NCBI GenBank assembly: GCA_002429385.1
Contig: DIZL01000060.1
Coordinates: 1-62,097 of the forward strand
Length of the DNA stretch: 62,097 nt
Direction of reading: 5' to 3'
From: Prolixibacteraceae bacterium UBA6029
GTDB lineage: Bacteria > Bacteroidota > Bacteroidia > Bacteroidales > Prolixibacteraceae
Below the pieces are notes generated by a model. That model was not told where the DNA came from, did not search any database, and saw nothing but the letters and a program-made list of their open reading frames with translations. Numbering within the stretch: position 1 is the first letter of the stretch; each line of letters starts with the position of its first letter. This document shows positions 19,184 through 26,932 of the stretch, piece after piece. A program made the translations under genes and the position numbers.

Positions 19184-20524
19184 TTAAACTTCGCGATCAA
19201 TATTGAATTCTTCAAGAATGTCTGCTATTCGCCGCAGGAAAGCCCCGCCTAATGCGCCATCGATAATTCTGTGATCATATGATAACGAAAGGAACATTTT
19301 GTGACGAACAACTATCGCATCACCTGTTGGAGTTTCCATGACTGCCGGTTTTTTCTCGATACTACCGGTTGCAAGTATGGCAACCTGCGGCTGGTTGATA
19401 ATAGGCGTACCAATCAGGTTCCGGAATGATCCGAAATTGGTAATTGTAAAGGTACCACCCTGATAATCTTCAACCGTTAGTTTATTTTTACGGGCAGATT
19501 CAGCAAGTTGATTCATGCTCCTGGTCAATCCGACCAGGTTTTTCTGTTCAGCATTTTTAATTACAGGAACAACCAGATTTCCGTCAGGTTTAGCAACCGC
19601 AATAGCAATATTTACATCTTTGTGAATAATGATCTTAGTTCCATTAACCGACGAATTCAACATAGGGAATTCAATGATTGCCCGGGCTACTGCTTCAATA
19701 AATACAGGCATATAGGTAATTTTATCACCATATTTTGCCTGAAATGAATCTTTAGCTTTTGTTCTCCAAAGTACCAAATTGGTCACATCTGCTTCAACAA
19801 CAGCAGTTACATGGGGCGAAACCTGTTTTGACATCACCATGTGATCGGCAATGATTTTACGCACACGATCCATTTCGATGATCTGATCACTTTCACCCCA
19901 GGTGACGGAAACTTTTACAGGAGTTGAAGCGTCTTTTTTCTGAACGTCAGAACCTATAGTTACAGGTATAACAGTTCCTTTTTTTAGTGCTTCAACGTAA
20001 GTCAGAATATCTTTTTTCTGCACTCTTCCATTTAGGCCGGAACCTTTTATGGATTCCAGTTCGGTCATACTAACCTGTTCTGAATTGGCAATGGACAGCA
20101 CCAATGGTGAATAAAATCGTGTCGCTTTCAGTTCAACCGGAATGGCTGGCTTTATTTCAACTTCTTCAAGGGGAGCATTTAACTGAATTGATTCTGCAAC
20201 TGCTTTTTGCTCCTGAACTGCAGGTTTTACAGGTTCCACAGCAACTGCAATGTTTTCAGCAACTTTCTCCGAATCGTCATCGTCTTCAATCGAAATAAGG
20301 GCAACAATTTCGCCTACTGGAACCAAGGCATTTAATGGATAAAATATTTTTTTCACAATGCCATCAACCGGAGATGGAATTTCAGAATCAACCTTATCAG
20401 TTGCAACCTCAAAAAGAGGTTCATCTTCTTCAATTCGATCGCCTTCCTTTACAAACCACTTAGTAATAGTAGCTTCCTGGACACTTTCGCCCAACTTCGG
20501 CATCTGGATTTTAAATTCTGACAT
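19184..20524 (-). CDS. Dihydrolipoamide acyltransferase, E2 of the 2-oxoacid dehydrogenase
   Basis: Core of the complex, moving the acyl group from E1-lipoate to CoA. Order in 446 residues: lipoyl domain (1-80) with the lipoylated lysine in EVATDKVDSEIPSP, a flexible Pro/Glu/Ala/Val-rich linker, a peripheral subunit-binding domain (about 138-180, FYSPLVLSIA to GLNGRVQKKDI), a second linker, then the catalytic domain ending with SYDHRIIDGALGG, which carries the active-site histidine and aspartate. First gene of the operon with E1 and flavodoxin. Confidence 0.92.
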   Translation of the reverse strand: MSEFKIQMPKLGESVQEATITKWFVKEGDRIEEDEPLFEVATDKVDSEIPSPVDGIVKKIFYPLNALVPVGEIVALISIEDDDDSEKVAENIAVAVEPVKPAVQEQKAVAESIQLNAPLEEVEIKPAIPVELKATRFYSPLVLSIANSEQVSMTELESIKGSGLNGRVQKKDILTYVEALKKGTVIPVTIGSDVQKKDASTPVKVSVTWGESDQIIEMDRVRKIIADHMVMSKQVSPHVTAVVEADVTNLVLWRTKAKDSFQAKYGDKITYMPVFIEAVARAIIEFPMLNSSVNGTKIIIHKDVNIAIAVAKPDGNLVVPVIKNAEQKNLVGLTRSMNQLAESARKNKLTVEDYQGGTFTITNFGSFRNLIGTPIINQPQVAILATGSIEKKPAVMETPTGDAIVVRHKMFLSLSYDHRIIDGALGGAFLRRIADILEEFNIDREV

Positions 20525-20770
20525 ACTATAAACTATTATTTAACATTAATAAATTCTGGTTTCCAGTCAAATTAACAAGATTCAACTTGAAAAGTTCAAC
20601 AATGGAAAGTCAATTCTGTTAATTAATTTATGATTTTACTTTGGAATAATTATAAGAATGGCGGCAAAAAATAGAATGAAGTCTATCTTTTCAATGATTG
20701 AGCTTTTGGGGAATAAAAAGATGAACCATTGATTTGATTCATCATTAAAAAGCGAAAGGATATTTACGAA

Positions 20771-22087
20771 TTATATTGCTTTAGGAACAAATTTAAATAA
20801 ATCTTGTTTGGGCCAATTTTTAACGCTCTTCTCTATCTTGCCCATCATATAATTGACATAAGCAGGTAGTCGTGGCCCTTTCCAACTACTTGAATTAATA
20901 ATAACTACCCATGAAAAACCATTGCTTTGACGTTTCATAATTGCAGAAGTACCGGCCATGCTACCTGTCCTGATCCAATCTCCGTTATCTTTAACAACCT
21001 TCCATCCAAGAGGACCTCTAAAGTTCTTGTTTTCGACCATTTGATCAATCAAATTTTGAGGTATCATATCCGGAAAACTCCTGAAACCATCAATCATAGC
21101 CATCAGTTTAGCCAATTCCATTGAAGAAGCGATCCAGCCACCAGCTGAACTTAGCAATTCAATCGGATTACCACCATATGGTTTTGGAACCAATGTTCCA
21201 GAGCCATCAAATGACGGAATCATAGGACTTGCCTCTGCTTCGTAATATTTTACTTCATTAAACCGACGGTCAGAAAGATAACTTCTTCCAATATGCATAT
21301 CTGTTATACCGACAGGTTTTAATACGTCATTGACTACGAAATCTTCATATGATTTACCAGAAACTGCGGAAATTACTTTCCCTAAAAACATATACCCCAT
21401 ATTCGAATATGAAGAACGGGTTCCTGGTTCAAAATGGAGCCGTCTGGAAGCGACAAACCTGCAATATGAATCCATTGTTGCTGCACCAGTATCACCAGTC
21501 TTTTCAAGCACAACCAGTGAATTAAATGCCGGGTCGCCATAGGTCAAAGACCAGCCTCCGGCATGAGCCAAAAGATGGCGAACAGTAATGTTATAAAGCC
21601 GTTTATCGACAACATTATTAAAAACAGGATCTTTTAAAATTGCCTTTGGCCCAAATACTTTTGAATCAAGTGAAATAGCCTTCTTTTCGACCAGTTTCAT
21701 GATTGCAACTGCCGTAATAAGCTTACTGACACTGGCTATACGGAATAAATTACCAGGTGTAACCTGTTGTTTTGCCTGAACATCTGCATAACCAAAACCA
21801 TGGGCATAAACCAGCTTTCCGTCTTTTACAATTGACATGGTCAAACCAGCTAAATTCCATTGATGTAGAAATTGATTTGCCTCTTTTTCTATAAATTTAT
21901 TACCTGCAAACTCCGACAAATCATTTGTAATCCGGAAATTGAGTCCTTTTGTGTCTAACTCAACCGCATGTTTATGAAGTTCACTTGGATCCAAATGAAT
22001 GGTACACCTGGAAACTACCAATAAAAAGATTAATATATTCCTGAACAAATTAATGGTGCAGATATGTGTCTTTATGAAATTCAGCAT
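20771..22087 (-). CDS. Serine hydrolase of the beta-lactamase class C / penicillin-binding family
   Basis: Exported serine hydrolase, 438 residues. The N-terminal hydrophobic segment (about 15-28) ends in VVSRC, a poor lipobox, so it is either an anchored or a cleaved protein. The catalytic motifs are intact: SVSK (Ser119, Lys122), YSN (227-229) and RTG late in the chain in place of KTG. Family members act as D-amino-acid peptidases, esterases or beta-lactamases; substrate not predictable. The start overlaps the pyrD stop by 7 bases, so it is translationally coupled to pyrimidine synthesis genes without an obvious reason. Confidence 0.85.
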   Translation of the reverse strand: MLNFIKTHICTINLFRNILIFLLVVSRCTIHLDPSELHKHAVELDTKGLNFRITNDLSEFAGNKFIEKEANQFLHQWNLAGLTMSIVKDGKLVYAHGFGYADVQAKQQVTPGNLFRIASVSKLITAVAIMKLVEKKAISLDSKVFGPKAILKDPVFNNVVDKRLYNITVRHLLAHAGGWSLTYGDPAFNSLVVLEKTGDTGAATMDSYCRFVASRRLHFEPGTRSSYSNMGYMFLGKVISAVSGKSYEDFVVNDVLKPVGITDMHIGRSYLSDRRFNEVKYYEAEASPMIPSFDGSGTLVPKPYGGNPIELLSSAGGWIASSMELAKLMAMIDGFRSFPDMIPQNLIDQMVENKNFRGPLGWKVVKDNGDWIRTGSMAGTSAIMKRQSNGFSWVVIINSSSWKGPRLPAYVNYMMGKIEKSVKNWPKQDLFKFVPKAI

Positions 22088-22992
22088 TGTAAACTACCAA
22101 TTATTTCGTTAATAGACTGAATTTTATGACGTTCCATATATGAAGCAATCCCATCAATGATCTGAACAGGTATCGTTGGATCAATAAAAATAGCAGTACC
22201 AACCTGAACAGCTGATGCACCTGCAATCATAAATTCAATGGCATCAGTAGCATTCATGATACCTCCCATTCCGATAACCGGTATTTTTACAGCGTTATAA
22301 ACCTGCCAGACCATGCGAAGGGCTATAGGTTTAATTGCCGGTCCCGACAAACCCCCGGTGATGGTCGATAATACAGGTTTTCTCGTTTCTGCATTTACTG
22401 CCATAGCCAATAAAGTATTAATTAGCGATACACTATCGGCTCCTTGTCCTTCCACAGCTTTTGCAATATCGGCAATATTGGTAACGTTTGGAGATAGCTT
22501 CACAATCAGTGTTTTGCTATATACCTTCCTTACTGCTTTTACTACAGCTTCTGCTGAGACGCAGCTGATTCCAAATGCCATTCCACCTTCTTTGACATTC
22601 GGACAACTGATATTCAATTCAATCGCAGGAATCTTATCCAATTCATTCAACCGTTCAGTTAGCGCAACGTATTCATCAATAGTTGAACCATTTACATTAA
22701 CAATTATATGAGTATCAAGATCTTTGATTCGTGGATAGATATTACTAATAAAATTATCGACCCCCTTATTTTGAAGACCAACAGCATTCAACATTCCAGA
22801 AGGGGTTTCTGCCATCCGCGGATATGCATTTCCTTCCCTGTGTTTTAAGGTAGTTCCTTTTACAACCAAGCCACCAAGAAGTGACAGATCCATAAAATCA
22901 GCAATCTCTTCACCAAAACCACAAGTTCCGGATGCAGTAAGAACCGGGTTTTTAAAAACCAGTTCATGAATTTTTATTTCTAAATTCACCAT
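22081..22992 (-). CDS. pyrD: Dihydroorotate dehydrogenase B, catalytic subunit
   Basis: Oxidises dihydroorotate to orotate in pyrimidine synthesis; class 1B, passing electrons through PyrK to NAD. The 303 residues carry the FMN barrel, with catalytic Cys130 in ELNISCPNVKEGG, the N-terminal LTASGTCGFGEE, NAVGLQNKGVDNF, and the C-terminal phosphate site (VIGMGGIMNATDAIEFMIAGA). It overlaps pyrK by 7 bases and the serine hydrolase by 7 bases. Class 1B is clear from its pairing with pyrK. Confidence 0.96.
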   Translation of the reverse strand: MVNLEIKIHELVFKNPVLTASGTCGFGEEIADFMDLSLLGGLVVKGTTLKHREGNAYPRMAETPSGMLNAVGLQNKGVDNFISNIYPRIKDLDTHIIVNVNGSTIDEYVALTERLNELDKIPAIELNISCPNVKEGGMAFGISCVSAEAVVKAVRKVYSKTLIVKLSPNVTNIADIAKAVEGQGADSVSLINTLLAMAVNAETRKPVLSTITGGLSGPAIKPIALRMVWQVYNAVKIPVIGMGGIMNATDAIEFMIAGASAVQVGTAIFIDPTIPVQIIDGIASYMERHKIQSINEIIGSLQC

Positions 22993-23765
22993 TTCAGATC
23001 GTTTACATTAAACACAGGTCCGTCAGTACAAACACATTTGTGACCAGTTTTAGTATCTTCAACACAACACAAACAAACGCCAAAACCACAAGCCATCATG
23101 TTTTCGAGCGAAACTTCACAGAAAATATTCTTTTTAATTGCTGTTCTACCAATCGCTTTCATCATCAAATCCGGTCCGCAGGTGTATATTTTATTGAATT
23201 TGTTCAGTTGTTCGCAAAATACAGGATGATTGGTTACATAACCCTTTTCACCTAACGAGCCATCCTCTGTGGTAAAGAAAAACTGTCCAAAATTCAAGTA
23301 TGAAGAAACATCAATGTGATCAGAAGCTGACCTGGCGCCAATTAAAACGTTAACATTAGACGGATTTAACCCACATATTTTTGCCAGAAACAATATTGGC
23401 GCAACGCCACTACCACCCCCAATCAATAAAATTCGGTCAGACTTATCAGGTAAAGTAAATGATTTTCCAAGTGGAAATATTGCATTGATTGTTTGCCCGG
23501 CAATTGCCTCTGTCAGTTTCTTAGAGCCTCGACCGAGAATCTTAACTAACAATGTTATTGTTTGTTGGTTGTAATCAACATCCAAAACTGAAAATGGTCG
23601 TCGCAGAAAAATTTCTGTAGCTTCCTTAATTTCAACATTAATAAACTGGCCGGGATAAATATCAGAAAAAGGTTGGGGAGATTGAAGTAATAATTGGAAA
23701 TTATCTTTATTAAGTTGCTTATTTTCAACTAATAGAAAATCAGTTACCGTCTTTTTCATGCACAT
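22986..23765 (-). CDS. pyrK: Dihydroorotate dehydrogenase B, electron transfer subunit
   Basis: FAD and [2Fe-2S] subunit of dihydroorotate dehydrogenase 1B, giving electrons to NAD. In 259 residues: FAD-binding barrel with FLRRPFSVLDVD, NAD domain beginning LLIGGGSGVAPI, and the iron-sulfur ligands in CGFGVCLCCVEDT and KCVCTDGPVF. Two ATGs lie two codons apart (23765 and 23759); the choice is open. First gene of pyrK-pyrD-hydrolase. The XRE regulator 30 bases upstream, same strand, may belong to the transcript. Confidence 0.94.
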   Translation of the reverse strand: MCMKKTVTDFLLVENKQLNKDNFQLLLQSPQPFSDIYPGQFINVEIKEATEIFLRRPFSVLDVDYNQQTITLLVKILGRGSKKLTEAIAGQTINAIFPLGKSFTLPDKSDRILLIGGGSGVAPILFLAKICGLNPSNVNVLIGARSASDHIDVSSYLNFGQFFFTTEDGSLGEKGYVTNHPVFCEQLNKFNKIYTCGPDLMMKAIGRTAIKKNIFCEVSLENMMACGFGVCLCCVEDTKTGHKCVCTDGPVFNVNDLKW

Positions 23766-23795
23766 GAATTTGACGGCAAATATAGTCTAAAAAAC

Positions 23796-24278
23796 TTATC
23801 GTGAAGGATTATAAACCTTAAAAGTTTGGTCATTATAGAAAACAATCAGGCGTTCAATTGGTTTTTCAGAACTAAAAAATTGATCCTGAAGCTTATTCTC
23901 GGTTATAGTATTTTCTGTAACAGATGGAATATTTGTTTCAATTGGCTTTGTTATTTCAATTGGCTTTGGATTTTCAATTAATGTTTTTTCCTCTGCCCTT
24001 TCCTTTTTCTGCTCAGGAAGGCTTTCAGGAACAGTTAACTGGTCAAATAAAGTTCTTGTTTTTGATGGAACATCTACCATTGATCCGGTTCCTAAAAGCA
24101 GCCATTTGGCATTTAGATCCGGATAAATCTGTAACATCTTTTCAATAAACTGAAAACTAGGTTTGTTCCTGGCTTTCAAGACATGCGTAACGTTCGACCT
24201 TTGAACACCGATTGAATCCGCAAGTTCTGAGGAAGTGATTCCTTTATACTCCATGAATTTTTTAATTCTTTCTTCCAT
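23796..24278 (-). CDS. XRE-family transcriptional regulator
   Basis: 160-residue DNA-binding protein. The N-terminal helix-turn-helix (1-66) contains ITSSELADSIGVQRSNVTHV and is followed by the common Bacteroidota sequence INDLNAKWLLLGTG-like LNAKWLLLGTGSM. The rest is a low-complexity Glu/Pro/Lys linker with repeated PIE(I/T)TKPIE and a short C-terminal segment ending FYNDQTFKVYNPSR. Its target is unknown. Three AAATGTAA boxes directly upstream suggest autoregulation. Probably not related in function to pyrKD, although cotranscription is possible. Confidence 0.85.
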   Translation of the reverse strand: MEERIKKFMEYKGITSSELADSIGVQRSNVTHVLKARNKPSFQFIEKMLQIYPDLNAKWLLLGTGSMVDVPSKTRTLFDQLTVPESLPEQKKERAEEKTLIENPKPIEITKPIETNIPSVTENTITENKLQDQFFSSEKPIERLIVFYNDQTFKVYNPSR

Positions 24279-24280
24279 AG

Positions 24281-24375
24281 AAATGTAAATTAACTAATGC
24301 ACAAATGTAATAAAGTAATTTGTCATTTTGATTTACAAAACAGCAACCTCGTCAAGTTACATTTGTATACATTAG
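24281..24375. promoter_or_regulatory. Probable operator of the XRE regulator
   Basis: AAATGTAA occurs at 24281-24288 and 24303-24310 (22 bp apart) and inverted at 24357-24364. The last two sit in longer inverted arms: CTAATGCACAAATGTAA (24294-24310) against TTACATTTGTATACATTAG (24357-24375), identical apart from one short difference. The position directly upstream of the regulator start fits an autoregulatory site. Inferred. Confidence 0.55.
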
Positions 24376-25193
24376 TCTCTAACCAACTAATCATTTAGCT
24401 GAAACAGATTATATATAAACTTTAATTAAAACTAGTAATATATTGATATACAATTACTAATATTTAATTAAATTATATATTTCAAAGGTAAATTAACAGA
24501 AGTAAACGATTATATGAATTAATAATCGATATAACAGCATGTATTAAATTGATATATTGTACATTAATGACTATTACAGGAAATGTATTAATGCTGTTTG
24601 TTGCATGTTAGTAATGTCATTTATTGATTCAATATTTTTATATATTAATTGAATTTGCCTAATTCACATTTGTCCTATTGACACTGAATGTAAACATGTA
24701 AACTATTAATTGTCATTATTGCCTATTGCGTTTTGTAAATAGTAGTAGATTGTAACCTGTATTAATCATCAGGTATGGTATTATTTTTTACTGGGGATTA
24801 TTCCACAAAAGTTACCAGTTCAAATCTAAAGCATGTGAAGCAATCGAAAATCGAAAATTCCATTTCTTTATAACTTTTCTCTCTAAATGATATTCTTTAC
24901 AAACATTGAGATCAACTGTAATTTTGTTTCGCCTAAACAGATAATTAGGAGCTTATTCCCTGCCCTATTCCAAATTCAATTTTAATATTGAATTCTAAGG
25001 TAGATTCATTTCGTTATTTTAATCCTTAATCAATTTGTTTTCAGATGTGTATAATGGAATTTTAATTCTCTATAATAGGTATACCCTGAGAGGTAATAGC
25101 CCAAATCGTAAATTAAAGTGTAATAATTGTGTTCAGGTGATGTAAGTCGTTTCCAAAATGTGTAATTTTCTTCTTTGAATAATATTTGAATTT
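24376..25193. other. Long AT-rich intergenic region
   Basis: About 800 bases between divergent genes with no supportable open frame, tandem repeat or RNA family that I recognise. A TTTG with a second ATTTG close to 25185 lies just before the phosphoesterase start and may be its promoter. Confidence 0.5.
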
Positions 25194-26420
25194 ATGAGAG
25201 GAATTCCTGCTTCATTTTTAATCTATTTTTTCGTCTTCGTTTTTTTGATTGAACTTATCTCCTACTTTGGAGTACGAAAGTTGATTTATCTCCTGCAAAT
25301 AAAAACACGGCGATATATTACATTCCTTTATATTCTTTTTAGCATTTGTATAACTGGCTTACTTATTTATTCCTTTTCAAATACTGAGCTCATCAGACAT
25401 AGCCGGAATTATTCTTTTTTCTTTATCGTAGTCTCGCTGACCATACTAAATTTATTACCTAAGTCTTTCTTTGCTATTATGACTTTACTTTCAATTACTT
25501 TTAGAAGTTTTGGCAGAAAGCAATTCCAGGTAATTATGCTGGCAGGATCTTTTCTTATCAGTTTCGCATTGATATTGTCCATTGCTTATGGAATTTTCAT
25601 TGGCCGGTTTAATATTCGCGTTGAGAAACAAAACCTCTATTTTTCTAGTTTGCCTAAACAATTTGATGGTTTTAAAATTGTTCAAATTTCTGACCTGCAC
25701 CTGGGTAGTTTTGGCAAAAATCCTAAGGTCTTAGCGCAAGCAGTTCAAATTATCGAGAAACTGCAACCTGACCTTTTACTTTTCACAGGTGATATTGTCA
25801 ATAATTTTGCAGATGAATATAATGGCTTTACGCCCTGGTTGAAACAACTTTCCGGACGATATGGAAAATTTGCTATTCAAGGGAACCATGATTACGGTGA
25901 TTATTTCAATTGGCCTGATACATTGAGTAAAAGACAAAACCTTAACCAAATCAAGGCTGGATTAGTTAATGCTGGATTTAAACTTTTGCAAAACCAATCG
26001 GTAAAGATTTCGGTAAAAGATACTTCGGTTTCATTAATTGGTGTTGAAAATTGGGGTCATCCACCTTTTCCCCAATACGCTGATCTGGAAGTTGCAATGA
26101 AAGGTATTCCTGAAAATTCGTTTAAGATTCTGATGTCACACGACCCGGCACACTGGGAGGCTAAAGTTGTCCATCAAACAAATATTTCATTGACACTTTC
26201 AGGACATACACATGGTGGCCAGTTTGGAATAAAAATTGCAGGTATCGAATTCAGTCCGATTTATTTATATCAAAAAGACTGGGGTGGTCTCTATCAATCT
26301 GGCAACCAATTCCTTTATGTAAACAGAGGTCTTGGGACTGTTGGATTTCCGGGACGTATAGAAATGCGCCCTGAAATCACCTTGCTGACCTTATTCCGAA
26401 CCCCTGGCCCTCTATATTAA
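25194..26420 (+). CDS. Membrane-anchored metallophosphoesterase (YkuE/YaeI-like)
   Basis: 408 residues. The first 150 contain about four membrane helices (for example ASFLIYFFVFVFLIELISYF). The catalytic domain follows with the full calcineurin-like set: DLHLGSFG, GDIVNN, GNHDYGD, SHDP and SGHTHGGQFG, ligating two metals. Relatives act on phosphodiesters, and YaeI on lipid A-like or UDP-diacylglucosamine substrates. The active site probably faces the periplasm if the helix count is even. Substrate not predictable. A repeat element begins just after its stop. Confidence 0.88.
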   Translation: MRGIPASFLIYFFVFVFLIELISYFGVRKLIYLLQIKTRRYITFLYILFSICITGLLIYSFSNTELIRHSRNYSFFFIVVSLTILNLLPKSFFAIMTLLSITFRSFGRKQFQVIMLAGSFLISFALILSIAYGIFIGRFNIRVEKQNLYFSSLPKQFDGFKIVQISDLHLGSFGKNPKVLAQAVQIIEKLQPDLLLFTGDIVNNFADEYNGFTPWLKQLSGRYGKFAIQGNHDYGDYFNWPDTLSKRQNLNQIKAGLVNAGFKLLQNQSVKISVKDTSVSLIGVENWGHPPFPQYADLEVAMKGIPENSFKILMSHDPAHWEAKVVHQTNISLTLSGHTHGGQFGIKIAGIEFSPIYLYQKDWGGLYQSGNQFLYVNRGLGTVGFPGRIEMRPEITLLTLFRTPGPLY

Positions 26421-26431
26421 TGCAGAGTTGC

Positions 26432-26765
26432 AATGTTTCATTTGATCCTTGCCATAAAGTATTAAATAAGATAGGTCAACGCCTTAGTTTAAGTACTGTT
26501 TTAGTACTGTATAAGTACTAAGTTTTGGCTTTTTGTATTTAAAACATAGGTATAATGACCTTAAACAATGGAATTGGTATGGGTCAATGGTGTTGTTTTT
26601 ATATGAATGCATGTGACAACTTTCTACGATTACTATACTTTCTATGTTTCTCCTTAATTCTAAATTAACAGATTCATTTTAAAGAACAATGTTTTGCAAC
26701 AAGCAGATAGTTGAATCCAAAAAGCGCAAATGTTCTTTTTGTTGAATCTGTTAAAGTAGAATTAA
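26432..26765. mobile_element. MITE-like repeat element, copy A
   Basis: Homologous in reverse orientation to 55536-55981. Between 26432 and 26653 I aligned about 215 bases by hand with about 17 mismatches. The right part, 26654-26765, is bounded by 23-base inverted repeats, TTAATTCTAAATTAACAGAT at the left and ATCTGTTAAAGTAGAATTAA at the right, differing at two bases. No protein is encoded. It carries the AGTACT array (26491-26520). It looks like a non-autonomous, palindrome-ended mobile element. The transposase is not in the window, and target duplications are not clear. Confidence 0.7.
26491..26520. repeat. 11-bp-period AGTACT array inside element copy A
   Basis: AGTACT starts at 26492, 26503 and 26514, exactly 11 bases apart. 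AGTACT is itself palindromic. The same three boxes with the same period exist in copy B (55846, 55857, 55868). Confidence 0.85.
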
Positions 26766-26932
26766 ATAAAAGAATTGTAAAATAATGGTATGAAAGAAGT
26801 AATAAAGAGATAACAGCATTTTTTTTACCCAATCATCGTCAAAATACGATTTATTAAACAGAAATCAGGCTGCATGAATGTCTTGTTAGCCCAAGTTTGT
26901 TAATTTTGGATCTTTCTAATATATGAATCACT

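Noticed and set aside
6497..20620. Shared 15-base string AAAGTCAATTCTGTT near 6497 and 20608
   Set aside because: No extended similarity on either side; taken as chance in AT-rich DNA.
24376..25193. Possible small RNA or hidden gene in the long AT-rich gap
   Set aside because: No stem-loop with T-tract, conserved motif or credible frame could be found by eye.
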